A DNA stretch of 40,349 nucleotides from positions 1 to 40,349 of the forward strand of contig CAAFSR010000120.1 of the NCBI GenBank assembly GCA_900765705.1, written 5' to 3'. Shown here piece after piece: positions 1 to 8,150 of this stretch; position 1 is the first letter of the stretch, and the number at the start of each line of letters is the position of its first letter. The position numbers were made by a program, and so were the translations under genes. The notes below the pieces were generated by a model, which searched no databases, was not told the DNA's origin, and worked only from the letters and a program-made list of their open reading frames with translations. This DNA is from an uncultured Faecalibacterium sp. Its GTDB lineage: Bacteria > Bacillota > Clostridia > Oscillospirales > Ruminococcaceae.

Positions 1-224
1 CTGCCTGCATCTGCCAGACCCTGCACTTTACGCTGAAGGACGGTCTGGAGCACCTTTATGCCGTCAAACAGGTCAAGGAAGAGGTCGAGACTTACAAGAA
101 AAACATGGAGCGCAACCATACAAAGTATAAGATCGTGGAACAGACCGAGCAGCCGGACGGTTCCATCATCGTAAAAATCATCAAGCAGTACAACGCTGCG
201 CCTGTGGGCGATTATCTCAACTGA
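1..224 (+). CDS. C-terminal end of an unidentified protein (partial)
   Basis: An open frame enters from the left edge (codons start at base 3) and stops at TGA 222-224, giving about 73 residues. The product is charged, with many Lys and Glu residues in the middle (KQVKEEVETYKKN), and ends GDYLN. No transmembrane segment or catalytic motif is visible and I do not recognise the family. Coding status rests on the open frame running from the edge, the absence of a better competing frame, and the strong terminator hairpin 12 bases after the stop. Confidence 0.55.
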   Translation, partial: ACICQTLHFTLKDGLEHLYAVKQVKEEVETYKKNMERNHTKYKIVEQTEQPDGSIIVKIIKQYNAAPVGDYLN

Positions 225-235
225 TCTCCGCAACG

Positions 236-275
236 AAAAGACCGCTACCGTTCAAAAAAACGGAGGCGGTCTTTT
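236..275 (+). terminator. Rho-independent terminator after the partial gene
   Basis: AAAAGACCGC at 236-245 pairs with GCGGTCTTTT at 266-275, and CCGTT/AACGG extends the stem inward. The stem ends in a T run. The A run on the other side means it could also stop transcription from the right. Confidence 0.8.
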
Positions 276-288
276 GCGTCCGGAAGAT

Positions 289-408
289 TTACCACTGGTT
301 AAAGCGTACCCGGTCAGCCTCGTAGCGGCTCGCACGCGGGGCGGTAATGTCCGCTTCCGGGTAGCCGAGGGCGATGGTGGAGTGGGGCACGATAGGCTGC
401 GATATGAT
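289..408 (-). pseudogene. Nitroreductase C-terminal remnant
   Basis: Read leftward, this frame contains IALGYPEADITAPR and ends DRVRFNQW before TAA at 291-289. That matches the typical end of nitroreductase-family flavoproteins: a (V/L)GYP segment, then a polar linker, then dR(v/i).f.W. Only about 40 residues remain, and the flavin-binding N-terminal part is absent. Upstream it runs into a different frame that carries a relaxase fragment, so this is a truncated remnant. The family call comes from the terminal motif only. Confidence 0.5.
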
Positions 409-562
409 AGCGCAGCTCTTTGTTGGCCTTCATGCGACCTTCGAGGTCTTTCACCACCGCTAGTGCGTTGTGATACTTGGTTTCCAGTTCAGCGATGCGC
501 TGGTTCAAAGCGTCCTCGTCGGTCAAGTCCTTTTCCTGCAGAAGTTGCACGGTCTGTGCCAT
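400..562 (-). pseudogene. Mobilisation relaxase fragment
   Basis: This short leftward frame encodes MAQTVQLLQEKDLTDEDAL followed by a coiled-coil-like stretch ending EGRMKANKELRYHIAAY. It resembles the C-terminal coiled region of MobA/VirD2-type relaxases of clostridial mobilisable elements (typical pattern: KQMAQT..fL.e.gl...eL......ri..le.rm..n..L...i..Y). A stop codon lies just upstream of the Met, and the frame runs into the nitroreductase remnant downstream. The catalytic N-terminal domain is missing. Probably a scar of a lost mobile element. Confidence 0.5.
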
Positions 563-608
563 AAGCTACCGGGACATTGTAGCAGATGCTGATGGCGTAT
601 CGGGAATA

Positions 609-995
609 TCAGTGGCACCCGCCCCCGCAGTGGGAGCCGCAGCTGTGGCCTTCGTCGTGGTCGTGGTGGGTGCAGTGGATGTCCGGGTCAAAGACCAGCT
701 TCCCAGCCAGGTAGTCTGCCACGGCGGCGTCTGCATCGCCGGAAAGGCCGCCGAACAGCTGGATGCCGGCCTGCATCAGCGCTACCTGCGCCCCGGTGCC
801 GATGCCGCCGCAGAGCAGGACGTCTGCGCCATGCTGTACGAGAAAGCCCGCCAGTGCGCCGTGGCCCTGACCATTCGTCGGGATGACCTCGGTGCGCAGG
901 AGCTGGCCGTTTTCGGCCTCATAGAACTTGAACTGTGCGGAGCGGCCAAAGTGCTTGAACACCTGACCGTCTTCGAATGGGACTGCGATTTTCAT
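609..995 (-). CDS. NifX/NifB-type dinitrogenase cofactor family protein
   Basis: 128 residues. The N-terminus MKIAVPFEDGQVFKHFGR and the core (TNGQGHGALAGFL, ADVLLCGGIGTGAQ) are those of the small NifX/NafY-like family that binds iron-sulphur or Fe-Mo cofactor precursors. No nif genes are seen here; in non-fixing anaerobes this family is usually an orphan of unknown job. The C-terminal 22 residues are packed with His and Cys (HCTHHDHDE, GSHCGGGCH), a likely metal-binding tail. The ATG at 995 is chosen because AAAGGAG lies just upstream, although the frame stays open further. It starts 13 bases after the histidine kinase gene on the same strand, so the two probably share a transcript. Confidence 0.82.
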   Translation of the reverse strand: MKIAVPFEDGQVFKHFGRSAQFKFYEAENGQLLRTEVIPTNGQGHGALAGFLVQHGADVLLCGGIGTGAQVALMQAGIQLFGGLSGDADAAVADYLAGKLVFDPDIHCTHHDHDEGHSCGSHCGGGCH

Positions 996-1008
996 GAGAA
1001 CGTCTCCT

Positions 1009-4000
1009 TTATTGCTTGTTTTGTACAGCCTCCCGGATGCTCTTTGCCAGCTTTTTGGTGTCCAGAGGCTTGACGAGACGGCCATTCATACCGACCTGAT
1101 GGCAGGACTGAGCGCACTCGTCGGAGGCCTGTGCCGTCATGGCGAGGATGGGAACGGTGGCGGCGTCGGGCCGGTCGAGGGCGCGGATGGCCCGGGACGC
1201 CTCGAGGCCGTCCATCACCGGCATCATCACATCCATGAGGATGGCCTGATACACGCCCGGCGCACTGGCGGCAAAGCGCTCCACGGCTTCCCTGCCGTCC
1301 CATGCCTTGTCCACCGTTGCGCCCTGACTGGTGAGTTGGAACTCGGCCACTTCCATGTTGATGTCGTTGTCCTCCACCAGCAGGATGTGCATCCCGTCCA
1401 GCCGCCCGTTGTCGGTGGGCTTGGGCTTGGGCTTTGCGGCGGCGTTCTTGTCCAGCAGGAAGGGCAGCTGGAAGGTGAAGGCAGTCCCCTCTCCCAGCTG
1501 GCTCTCGGCAGAGATGCTGCCGCCCATCTGGCTGACCAGATCCTTGACGATGGACATCCCGAGGCCGGTACCCCTGTACTGGGTGCGGGCGTCGGCGGAC
1601 TCCTGGGTAAAGGGCTTGAACAGCTGGTTCTCCACGAAATCCCGGCTCATGCCGATGCCGGTGTCCGTGATGCGGAACTCGTACCACGCGGTGGTGCCGT
1701 CGCAGGATAGCTCTTTGGCATAGGTGTCGATGGCCCCGCCGAGCTTATTGTACTTGATGGCGTTGCTGAACAGGTTCACCATGATCTGCCGCAGCTTGAG
1801 GGAGCTGCCCACGAGGGCGGTGTGCTGGATATTTTCCCGGTGGCGGTGGTGGGTCAGGCCGTCCTTTTCTATCTGTGCCTCCACCAGCGACGAGACGCCG
1901 TGCATCAGCACTTCGATGTCAAAGGGCTCCTGTTCCATCACCATCTGCCCGGCTTCCAGTTTGCTCATGTCCAGCACGTCGTTGACCAGTGCCAGAAGAT
2001 GGTGAGCGGAGAGGTCTATTTTATCAAGGCAGCTGTCCACCTTCCGGGCATCGTCCCGGTTGGAGCGGAGGATGTCCAGCATACCGAGAATGCCGTTGAT
2101 GGGGGTGCGGATGTCGTGGCTCATCCGGTTCATGAAGGCGGTCTTGGCTTTGCTGGCCGAGTCGGCTTCTTCAAAAGCTTCTTGCAGGCGCTGATTCTCG
2201 GCCTGCTCCTGTGCATGGAAGATGGAGGTATCCCGGAAAAGGATGATACCGTGGATGACCGGCATCTCCCGCCCGGAGGCTGCATCAAAGACGGTATCCT
2301 GCGCCATGAGGACGGTCTTCTGGAGCCAGACCGGCTCGCCGCAGGGGGTCTGCTCCCGGTACTCCACCGTCACGTACTTGAAGCCCGAGTGGAAGCGCTC
2401 CAGCAGTTTTGACGCCGTGTCCACGATGCGGTAGTTTTCCAGCGTCTCAGGAGTGACGAAGTGGCAGCGCTGGGCGCAGTAGTCGTCGTAGGAGCAGGGC
2501 AGCGTCATCTGCAGATCGAACTGCCGCAGCGCGGTAGTCCGGTAGAAGATCTGCTCGAGCTGGCCGTGGGTCAGGTCCACAGTGAACAGGGCGTCGTTGG
2601 CGTCGATGAGGGCCTCCACATAGTTGTCGTTTTCCAGCAGGGAGTGCTTCATCTGCTCGTAATACTGGGTCAGGGGCTGGCGCTCGTCGAAGGCGGTGCT
2701 CTTGTCCCGGAAATACTCGAAGCCCACGAGGAAGTGGTGCAGCCGCCCATGGAGGTCGGCGTCGCAGAACAGGAGGGTCAGCCGCCCGCGCTGGGCCACG
2801 CCGTCGGTCTCAAAATCCAGCTCAAGCTCCTGCTTGGGGTGCTCAGCACTGAGGGTAGCAGACAGCGTGCTCAGCTGCAACGCTTCCCGCATCGTCTTGC
2901 GGGTGGCGGAGACGGCGTACTCGTTCACGATCTGCTCCACTGCACCCGAATAGCTGCCGTCGTCAGCAAGGAAGAAGCCCGACGAGGTGCGCGGGGCGCG
3001 ATACTGGTCCAGCAGGGCGTCGCAGTAGAGGCAGTCCGAGAACTGATACCCATGGGCATTGACCCCCTGCAGAAGCTGCTGGTCCTGCAGCTTCTGGGCC
3101 TCGGCCTCCTCGCGCTTTGCGCGGTTTTTGTCCACATACATATTCTTGTCGGCGTGGCGGAACAGCTCCCGCAGGGTGCTGCCCTCGAAGTCGCTGGCGA
3201 TGGCGCAGCCTGCCGCATAGCTCAGGGGCATCTCGGGGTGCTGGCGGGAATACTCTGCCGTCTGCGCCCGGATGCTGCGCAGCACATCCTGTGCGCCGTC
3301 CCAGTCCACGCCGTAGAGGATAGCGATGAACTCGTCGCCGCCGTTGCGGCCCACGAAGTGCTGGGATGGCACGGCCAGACGCAGCTGTTCGGCAAAGGCG
3401 CGGATGTACTCGTCGCCCTTGTCGTGGCCGAGGTTATTGTTGATGGTGCGCAGGTTGTTGAGGTCAAAGACGCAGAGCGCCGTGTTCCCGTCCGGCGGGT
3501 CGGGTGCGTCCAGGAGCTCTTCGCACTTGTTCTTGTTGGGCAGGCCGGTGGCCTCATCGAGGTAGACTTTGCGCTGCAGAATGCGGTTCATGGCCGCGTA
3601 CCGCAGGGCCTTGAAGATCTGATAACCGAACAAAAGCAGCAGCCCCGCGATGTCCGCGAGGACGACTTTTTCCAGAAAGTCGAGGGCCGTGGCCCGCTTC
3701 TGGGAGTAGACCTCGGCCAGGTTGGTGGCCTCGTCGCAGGTCTGGAAGAAATGCTCGCTCTTGGCGATGATGGCCGTCTCGGCGTAGCCGTGCTGACGGA
3801 CAAGGATGAGCTCGTTTTTCAGGTCGTCGAATTCGCCGGAAAGAGCGGTCATCTTGGTCTGAAAATCCGCGTCGTCCAGCCGCGCCAGGTTCAGCTCGCT
3901 GCTGCCGAAGCGGAGGCCTTCGATGTAGGAGGCTACATCGCCGAGGAGATCATCTTCCGGCGTGCCGGAAATTTCGAGCTTGACGATGCGCTGGGTCTTG

Positions 4001-4155
4001 CCGCGCACGAGGCCGGCGTAGTTGACGACGCGGGCCGTACCCTGTATCTTGCCCACCAGCATGAGGACACCGAAAAACAGGCTGATAAGGATGGCTGTGA
4101 GAAGGACGGTGAAAAGCTGGATGATATGCCCGAACCGGGAAGAATCATTCTTCAT
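1009..4155 (-). CDS. Membrane hybrid histidine kinase with GGDEF and receiver domains
   Basis: 1048 residues. Order of parts: transmembrane helix (about 11-34), extracytoplasmic region of about 130 residues, second helix (about 163-184), GGDEF domain with intact RNGGDEF at 270-276, a long PAS-like middle part, HisKA domain with phospho-acceptor H680 (MSHDIRTP), HATPase with N-box near 798, DTGIGM near 832 and GTGLGM near 862, then a receiver domain from about 922 with phospho-acceptor D975 (LMDVMMPVMDG). It should sense an envelope signal, autophosphorylate and pass phosphate to its own receiver; the GGDEF part may make or bind c-di-GMP. The start at 4155 has GGAG 8 bases upstream; a longer frame has a poorer ribosome site. 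No separate response regulator is adjacent. Confidence 0.88.
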   Translation of the reverse strand: MKNDSSRFGHIIQLFTVLLTAILISLFFGVLMLVGKIQGTARVVNYAGLVRGKTQRIVKLEISGTPEDDLLGDVASYIEGLRFGSSELNLARLDDADFQTKMTALSGEFDDLKNELILVRQHGYAETAIIAKSEHFFQTCDEATNLAEVYSQKRATALDFLEKVVLADIAGLLLLFGYQIFKALRYAAMNRILQRKVYLDEATGLPNKNKCEELLDAPDPPDGNTALCVFDLNNLRTINNNLGHDKGDEYIRAFAEQLRLAVPSQHFVGRNGGDEFIAILYGVDWDGAQDVLRSIRAQTAEYSRQHPEMPLSYAAGCAIASDFEGSTLRELFRHADKNMYVDKNRAKREEAEAQKLQDQQLLQGVNAHGYQFSDCLYCDALLDQYRAPRTSSGFFLADDGSYSGAVEQIVNEYAVSATRKTMREALQLSTLSATLSAEHPKQELELDFETDGVAQRGRLTLLFCDADLHGRLHHFLVGFEYFRDKSTAFDERQPLTQYYEQMKHSLLENDNYVEALIDANDALFTVDLTHGQLEQIFYRTTALRQFDLQMTLPCSYDDYCAQRCHFVTPETLENYRIVDTASKLLERFHSGFKYVTVEYREQTPCGEPVWLQKTVLMAQDTVFDAASGREMPVIHGIILFRDTSIFHAQEQAENQRLQEAFEEADSASKAKTAFMNRMSHDIRTPINGILGMLDILRSNRDDARKVDSCLDKIDLSAHHLLALVNDVLDMSKLEAGQMVMEQEPFDIEVLMHGVSSLVEAQIEKDGLTHHRHRENIQHTALVGSSLKLRQIMVNLFSNAIKYNKLGGAIDTYAKELSCDGTTAWYEFRITDTGIGMSRDFVENQLFKPFTQESADARTQYRGTGLGMSIVKDLVSQMGGSISAESQLGEGTAFTFQLPFLLDKNAAAKPKPKPTDNGRLDGMHILLVEDNDINMEVAEFQLTSQGATVDKAWDGREAVERFAASAPGVYQAILMDVMMPVMDGLEASRAIRALDRPDAATVPILAMTAQASDECAQSCHQVGMNGRLVKPLDTKKLAKSIREAVQNKQ

Positions 4156-4201
4156 GATGCAAACTCCATTCATAGCGCAGGAAATCAGTCGTTTCCCCAC
4201 T

Positions 4202-4230
4202 ATTATAATGTATTTCAGAGAGCGCTTCAA
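4202..4230 (-). promoter_or_regulatory. Sigma-A-type promoter for the kinase/NifX unit
   Basis: On the minus strand TTGAAG (4230-4225), a 17-base spacer and a perfect TATAAT (4207-4202) lie about 40 bases upstream of the kinase start. Confidence 0.6.
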
Positions 4231-4332
4231 GTTTGGAAACGGCTGTGGGAGCAAGCCGGGCCATGACGGAATCCATTGATATTTGTCAGATGATATGTTG
4301 AAATTTCATAAGTGGTGCGGGTCTGCTGCGGC

Positions 4333-4986
4333 TCATAGTTCTCCGCCTTCGAGTTTTCTGCGCACCTCGTGGAGCGAAGCACACTCGCAGGTATAGATAC
4401 TGCGCATCTCGTCGGTGGCGGGCGAGAGGTCGGGGACCATCACGGTGACAAAGCCCCCTGCCGCGCCGGCCCGGACGCCGTTGTAGCTGTCCTCGAGCAC
4501 CATCGTCTTTGCAGGCTCGGTGCCGAGTTTCTGCGCCGCCAGCAGGAAGATGTCCGGCGCGGGCTTGGAGCGGGTCAGATGCTCGCCCGAGATGACGGCC
4601 TTGAAGTAATGGCCGAGGCCCCAGTGTTCCAGATGTCCCTCGATGACGGTCATGGGGCTGGAAGACGCCACCGCCATGGGGATGTGATGTTCGTCCAGCC
4701 AGGCCAGAAGCTCGTCGAGGCCGGGCATTTTGGGGACGGGCTTGTTGAAGGCTTCATAGGCCAGCCGGTACAGCTCCTCCACGATGCCCATGGCGGGGCA
4801 GTCCTCGCCGTAGAAGCGCCGCAGCACATCGCAGCTGCCGGCCTTGGTGGTGCCGCGGGCAGCCTGCGAGAGGCCGTCCTTGCAGGGCAGGCCGAATTTT
4901 GCCAGTGCCGGCTCCCAGCAGATGTTCCAGATGCGCTCGGTGTCGAACATCAGCCCGTCCATATCAAAAATAACACCCTGTATCAT
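4333..4986 (-). CDS. HAD-superfamily hydrolase (beta-phosphoglucomutase/phosphatase-like)
   Basis: 217 residues, the usual length for HAD subfamily IA. Motif I is DMDGLMFDTE near residues 8-17 (nucleophile Asp and the second Asp). Motif II is AVASSSPM, motif III the Lys in TRSKPAPD, and motif IV VLEDSYNG. A helical cap lies between motifs I and II. This set fits phosphoglucomutase-like and small-metabolite phosphatases; substrate unknown. Start ATG at 4986 has AAAGGAG upstream. A weak possible promoter on the minus strand is TACAAT at 5033-5028 with a poor -35. It is divergent from ilvE, with about 240 bases between them. Confidence 0.88.
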   Translation of the reverse strand: MIQGVIFDMDGLMFDTERIWNICWEPALAKFGLPCKDGLSQAARGTTKAGSCDVLRRFYGEDCPAMGIVEELYRLAYEAFNKPVPKMPGLDELLAWLDEHHIPMAVASSSPMTVIEGHLEHWGLGHYFKAVISGEHLTRSKPAPDIFLLAAQKLGTEPAKTMVLEDSYNGVRAGAAGGFVTVMVPDLSPATDEMRSIYTCECASLHEVRRKLEGGEL

Positions 4987-5117
4987 AACGCAAGCTCCTT
5001 TTGGCGAAAAATCTACATATATACTCTATTGTACCATGTTTTTCCGCTTTTGAACACCGATAAGGTCATAATTTGTGGCAACTTGACTGCCCCAAAGATG
5101 AAACATTTTTCGGTTGC

Positions 5118-5145
5118 TTGCAAATCCGTTTCACGGCATTATAAT
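5118..5145 (+). promoter_or_regulatory. Promoter of ilvE
   Basis: TTGCAA (5118-5123), a 16-base spacer and a perfect TATAAT (5140-5145). This leaves a leader of roughly 75 bases before ilvE. I see no T-box specifier/antiterminator signature in it. Confidence 0.65.
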
Positions 5146-5227
5146 AGAAAACAACATTCGGCATATTTGGCGCAGGGCGTGCAGCCCGCGCGGCGCTGTG
5201 TGAGATCAGAAAAGAGGGAAATTTATC

Positions 5228-6307
5228 ATGTTGGACATCAAGATCACTCGTACTACCTGCCCGAAGGAAAAGCCGCAGGACGAGTCTAAGCTGGGTTTTG
5301 GCAAGAAGTTCACCGACCATATGTTCGTTATGGACTACACCGAGGGCGAGGGCTGGCATGACGCCCGCATCGTCCCCTACGCACCCTTCCCGCTGGACCC
5401 CGCTACGGTCGTGTTCCACTATGCACAGGAGATCTTCGAGGGCATGAAGGCTTACCGCACTGCGGATGACACCATCCAGCTGTTCCGCCCCGAGTGCAAC
5501 GCAAAGCGTATGCAGGACTCTGCTGACCGCCTGTGCATCCCCAAGATCCCTGTTGAGGATTACATCCAGGCCGTCGAAGCTCTGGTGGATGTGGACCGTG
5601 ACTGGGTGCCTCACTCTGACGGCGCTTCCCTGTACATCCGTCCCTTCGTGTTCGCAAACGATGTGGGTCTGGGCGTCCACGCTTCCAAGCACTACATCTT
5701 CTGCATCATCTGCGCTCCGTCGGGCGCTTACTACGCCGAGGGCATCAACCCCGTGCGCATCTACGTCGAAGACGAGTACATCCGTGCCGCTCCCGGTCTG
5801 ACCGGCTTCACCAAGTGCGGCGGCAACTACGCTGCTTCCATCAAGGCCGGCGAGCTGGCTGAGGAGCAGGGCTACGCTCAGGTGCTGTGGCTGGACGGCG
5901 TCGAGAAGAAGTACGTCGAGGAAGTCGGCAGCATGAACATCATGTTCAAGATCGACGGCAAGGTCTACACCGCCGCCACCGTCGGCACCGTCCTGCCCGG
6001 CGTCACCCGCCGCAGCTGCATCGAGCTGCTGAAGGACTGGGGCTATGAGGTCGTCGAGGGCAAGCTGGCCATCGCCGACATCATGCAGGCTGCCCGCGAC
6101 GGCAAGCTGGAAGAGGTCTTCGGCACCGGCACCGCCGCTGTCGTCTCCCCCGTCAAGGAGCTGGTCTGGAAGGGCGAGCACGCTTACATCGGCGACGGCA
6201 GCATCGGCCCTGTCACCCAGAAGCTCTATGACACCATGACCGGTATGCAGTGGGGCAAGATCCCCGATACCAAGGGCTGGATCGTCCCTGTGGAGAAAAA
6301 GTACTAA
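5228..6307 (+). CDS. ilvE: Branched-chain amino acid aminotransferase
   Basis: 359 residues, the length of the long (class IV, BCAT2-like) bacterial enzymes. Features include HYAQEIFEGMKAYR, LFRPECNAKRMQ.SA.RL, the PLP-lysine region GGNYAASIKAG..A...GYAQVLWLDG, and GTVLPGVTRRSCIELL near the C-terminus. It transfers amino groups between 2-oxoglutarate and Val, Leu or Ile using PLP in the cytoplasm. Start ATG follows AGAGGGA at a normal distance. It is a single-gene unit with its own promoter and terminator. Confidence 0.95.
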   Translation: MLDIKITRTTCPKEKPQDESKLGFGKKFTDHMFVMDYTEGEGWHDARIVPYAPFPLDPATVVFHYAQEIFEGMKAYRTADDTIQLFRPECNAKRMQDSADRLCIPKIPVEDYIQAVEALVDVDRDWVPHSDGASLYIRPFVFANDVGLGVHASKHYIFCIICAPSGAYYAEGINPVRIYVEDEYIRAAPGLTGFTKCGGNYAASIKAGELAEEQGYAQVLWLDGVEKKYVEEVGSMNIMFKIDGKVYTAATVGTVLPGVTRRSCIELLKDWGYEVVEGKLAIADIMQAARDGKLEEVFGTGTAAVVSPVKELVWKGEHAYIGDGSIGPVTQKLYDTMTGMQWGKIPDTKGWIVPVEKKY

Positions 6308-6323
6308 GAGCTGAAAGGCTTAT

Positions 6324-6356
6324 AAACGCCGCCCGGCTGTACGCCCGGCGGCGTTT
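6324..6356 (+). terminator. Terminator after ilvE
   Basis: AAACGCCGCC (6324-6333) pairs with GGCGGCGTTT (6347-6356), with further GC pairing inside the loop. The downstream T run is short. Confidence 0.65.
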
Positions 6357-6373
6357 GCTGTATCCGGTGCGGA

Positions 6374-6402
6374 TTGCAATTCTCTGCCGCGGGTGATACA
6401 CT
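6374..6402 (+). promoter_or_regulatory. Promoter of the esterase/esterase/ATP-grasp cluster
   Basis: TTGCAA (6374-6379), a 17-base spacer and TACACT (6397-6402), about 35 bases before the first esterase gene. Confidence 0.5.
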
Positions 6403-6437
6403 TAAAGTACACCTGAAAAACGAGAGGGAATGAGAAG

Positions 6438-7205
6438 ATGATAAAGAAGTGGAGCATCCGCTACCCCGCTGTGGGCGGCGAAGAAGAGCGTCGGGCCTAT
6501 GTCTATCTGCCCACCATGTATGAGGCTGACCCTGACCGGCGGTATCCGGTGCTGTATATGTTCGACGGGCAGAACGTGTTTTTCAACGAGGACGCCACCT
6601 ACGGCAAGAGCTGGGGCGTGGCGGATTATCTGGACTACACCGATACGCCCCTCATCGTGGCGGCGGTGGAGTGCAACGCCGGTGCCAACAATGAGCGTCT
6701 GGTGGAGTATTCGCCCTACCGCTTCGACGATAAGCAGTACGGCCACTTCGACGGCAAAGGCAAGGACACCCTGAACTGGTTCGTCCACGAGTTCAAGCCC
6801 TACATCGACGCCAACTACCGCACAGATCCCGACCGGGCTCATACCTTCATCGGCGGCAGCTCCATGGGCGGCCTCATGAGCCTGTACGCTCTTTTACAGT
6901 ACAGCGATGTGTTTGGCCGTGCGGCGGCGCTCTCGCCCTCGCTGTGGGTGGCTCCGGAGGCGCTGACGGCGCTGGTGGGCCGCTGCAAGCTGGCCCCGGG
7001 TACCGTGCTCTACATGGATTACGGCTCCAGAGAGATGGGCAACCACGACGGGATGCGGAAGGGCTTCGGCGAGATGTGTAACAAGATCTTTGCCCGGGGC
7101 ATCAACCTGACGGCCCGCGTCGTGCCGGGCGGCAACCACAGCGAGGCCAGCTGGGAAAAGCAGCTGCCCTTTGTGTTCCACACCCTGATGTACGAGCTTG
7201 ATTGA
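6438..7205 (+). CDS. Esterase-family alpha/beta hydrolase (PF00756-like)
   Basis: 255 residues. The fold is recognised from an N-terminal YPVLYMFDGQNVFF, the nucleophile elbow GGSSMGG with Ser142, and a late His in GGNHSEASW. The family (esterase D / Fes / acetyl-xylan-esterase type) cleaves carboxyl esters of small molecules; the substrate cannot be told. No signal peptide is visible, so it is probably cytoplasmic. It lies 22 bases upstream of a second esterase on the same strand, and an ATP-grasp gene follows, suggesting a shared pathway. Confidence 0.88.
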   Translation: MIKKWSIRYPAVGGEEERRAYVYLPTMYEADPDRRYPVLYMFDGQNVFFNEDATYGKSWGVADYLDYTDTPLIVAAVECNAGANNERLVEYSPYRFDDKQYGHFDGKGKDTLNWFVHEFKPYIDANYRTDPDRAHTFIGGSSMGGLMSLYALLQYSDVFGRAAALSPSLWVAPEALTALVGRCKLAPGTVLYMDYGSREMGNHDGMRKGFGEMCNKIFARGINLTARVVPGGNHSEASWEKQLPFVFHTLMYELD

Positions 7206-7227
7206 ACCAAACGGAGGAGGAAAGCAT

Positions 7228-7980
7228 ATGGAGATGCAGTATTTCAAGGAATACAGCCCGGCGCTGGGCCGGGAGATGGAGTGCAAAGTCTACGGACACG
7301 GGGGACGGCCTATGCTGTACATCCCCTGTCAGGACGGACGCTTCTTCGACTTCGAGGACTTCCACATGGCCGACACCCTTGCACCCTGGATCGAGTCGGG
7401 CCAGCTCATGGTCATGTCCATCGACACGCTGGACAAGGAGACCTGGTCGGACACCAATGGCGACCCTTACTGGCGCATCCGCCGGTATGAGCAGTGGCTG
7501 CATTATATCGTGGACGAAGCTGTCCCCAAGCTGCGCTATCTGTCCAAGGAGCGCAACGGCTGGGATGACCTGCCCGGCGTCATCGCCTTCGGCTGCAGCC
7601 TCGGCGCGACCCATGCGGTCAACCTTTACCTCCGCTGGCCCGACATCTTCTGCGGCTGTCTGGCCCTCAGCGGCATCTACACCGCCCACTACGGCTTCGG
7701 CGACTACATGGATGAGCTGGTGTATATGAACTCTCCTGTGGACTATATGCGCAACTTCCCGGAGGATCACCCCTATATGGAGCTGTACCGGAACCAGAAG
7801 GCTGTCATCTGCTGCGGTCAGGGCGCATGGGAGCAGCCCGACACCACCTGGATGCTCAAGCGCATCTTTGAGGCAAAGAACATCCCTGTCTGGGTGGATC
7901 TGTGGGGCCACGACGTCAAGCACGACTGGGATTGGTGGTATAAGCAGACGGTTTATTACATGCCGTATATTTTAGGGTGA
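7228..7980 (+). CDS. Second esterase-family serine hydrolase
   Basis: 250 residues counted from ATG 7228, chosen because GGAGGAGG lies just upstream; the open frame extends further but without a ribosome site. The nucleophile elbow is FGCSLGATHAV with Ser124, and a late His-Asp segment (WGHDVKHDWDWW) can supply the rest of the triad. It is only weakly similar to the neighbouring esterase, so it is not a recent duplication. Short spacing implies co-transcription with the first esterase. Substrate unknown. Confidence 0.85.
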   Translation: MEMQYFKEYSPALGREMECKVYGHGGRPMLYIPCQDGRFFDFEDFHMADTLAPWIESGQLMVMSIDTLDKETWSDTNGDPYWRIRRYEQWLHYIVDEAVPKLRYLSKERNGWDDLPGVIAFGCSLGATHAVNLYLRWPDIFCGCLALSGIYTAHYGFGDYMDELVYMNSPVDYMRNFPEDHPYMELYRNQKAVICCGQGAWEQPDTTWMLKRIFEAKNIPVWVDLWGHDVKHDWDWWYKQTVYYMPYILG

Positions 7981-7987
7981 AAGAAAA

Positions 7988-8113
7988 CCTCTCCGTCACG
8001 CCTACGGCGTGCCACCTCCCCTAATGAGGGGAGGCTTTGGCATAACGGAAAGCTTCATCTCTTCGCCAGTGGCTCCCCCTCTGGGGAAGCTGTCACCGAA
8101 GGTGACTGAGAGG
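7988..8113. repeat. Dispersed palindromic intergenic repeat, copy 1
   Basis: A 126-bp non-coding element begins CCTCTCCGTCAC and ends GTGACTGAGAGG, which are inverted repeats with one mismatch. Inside are smaller palindromes (ACGCC..GGCGT, CCTCCCCTaatgAGGGGAGG, GGCTCCCCCTctGGGGAAGC). Related sequences lie at 15630-15689 and 17869-18016. It sits between two genes of an apparent operon and could fold as RNA. Confidence 0.75.
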
Positions 8114-8150
8114 GTCATAGAGGATATTCAAGGAAAGAAGACGCGAAATT

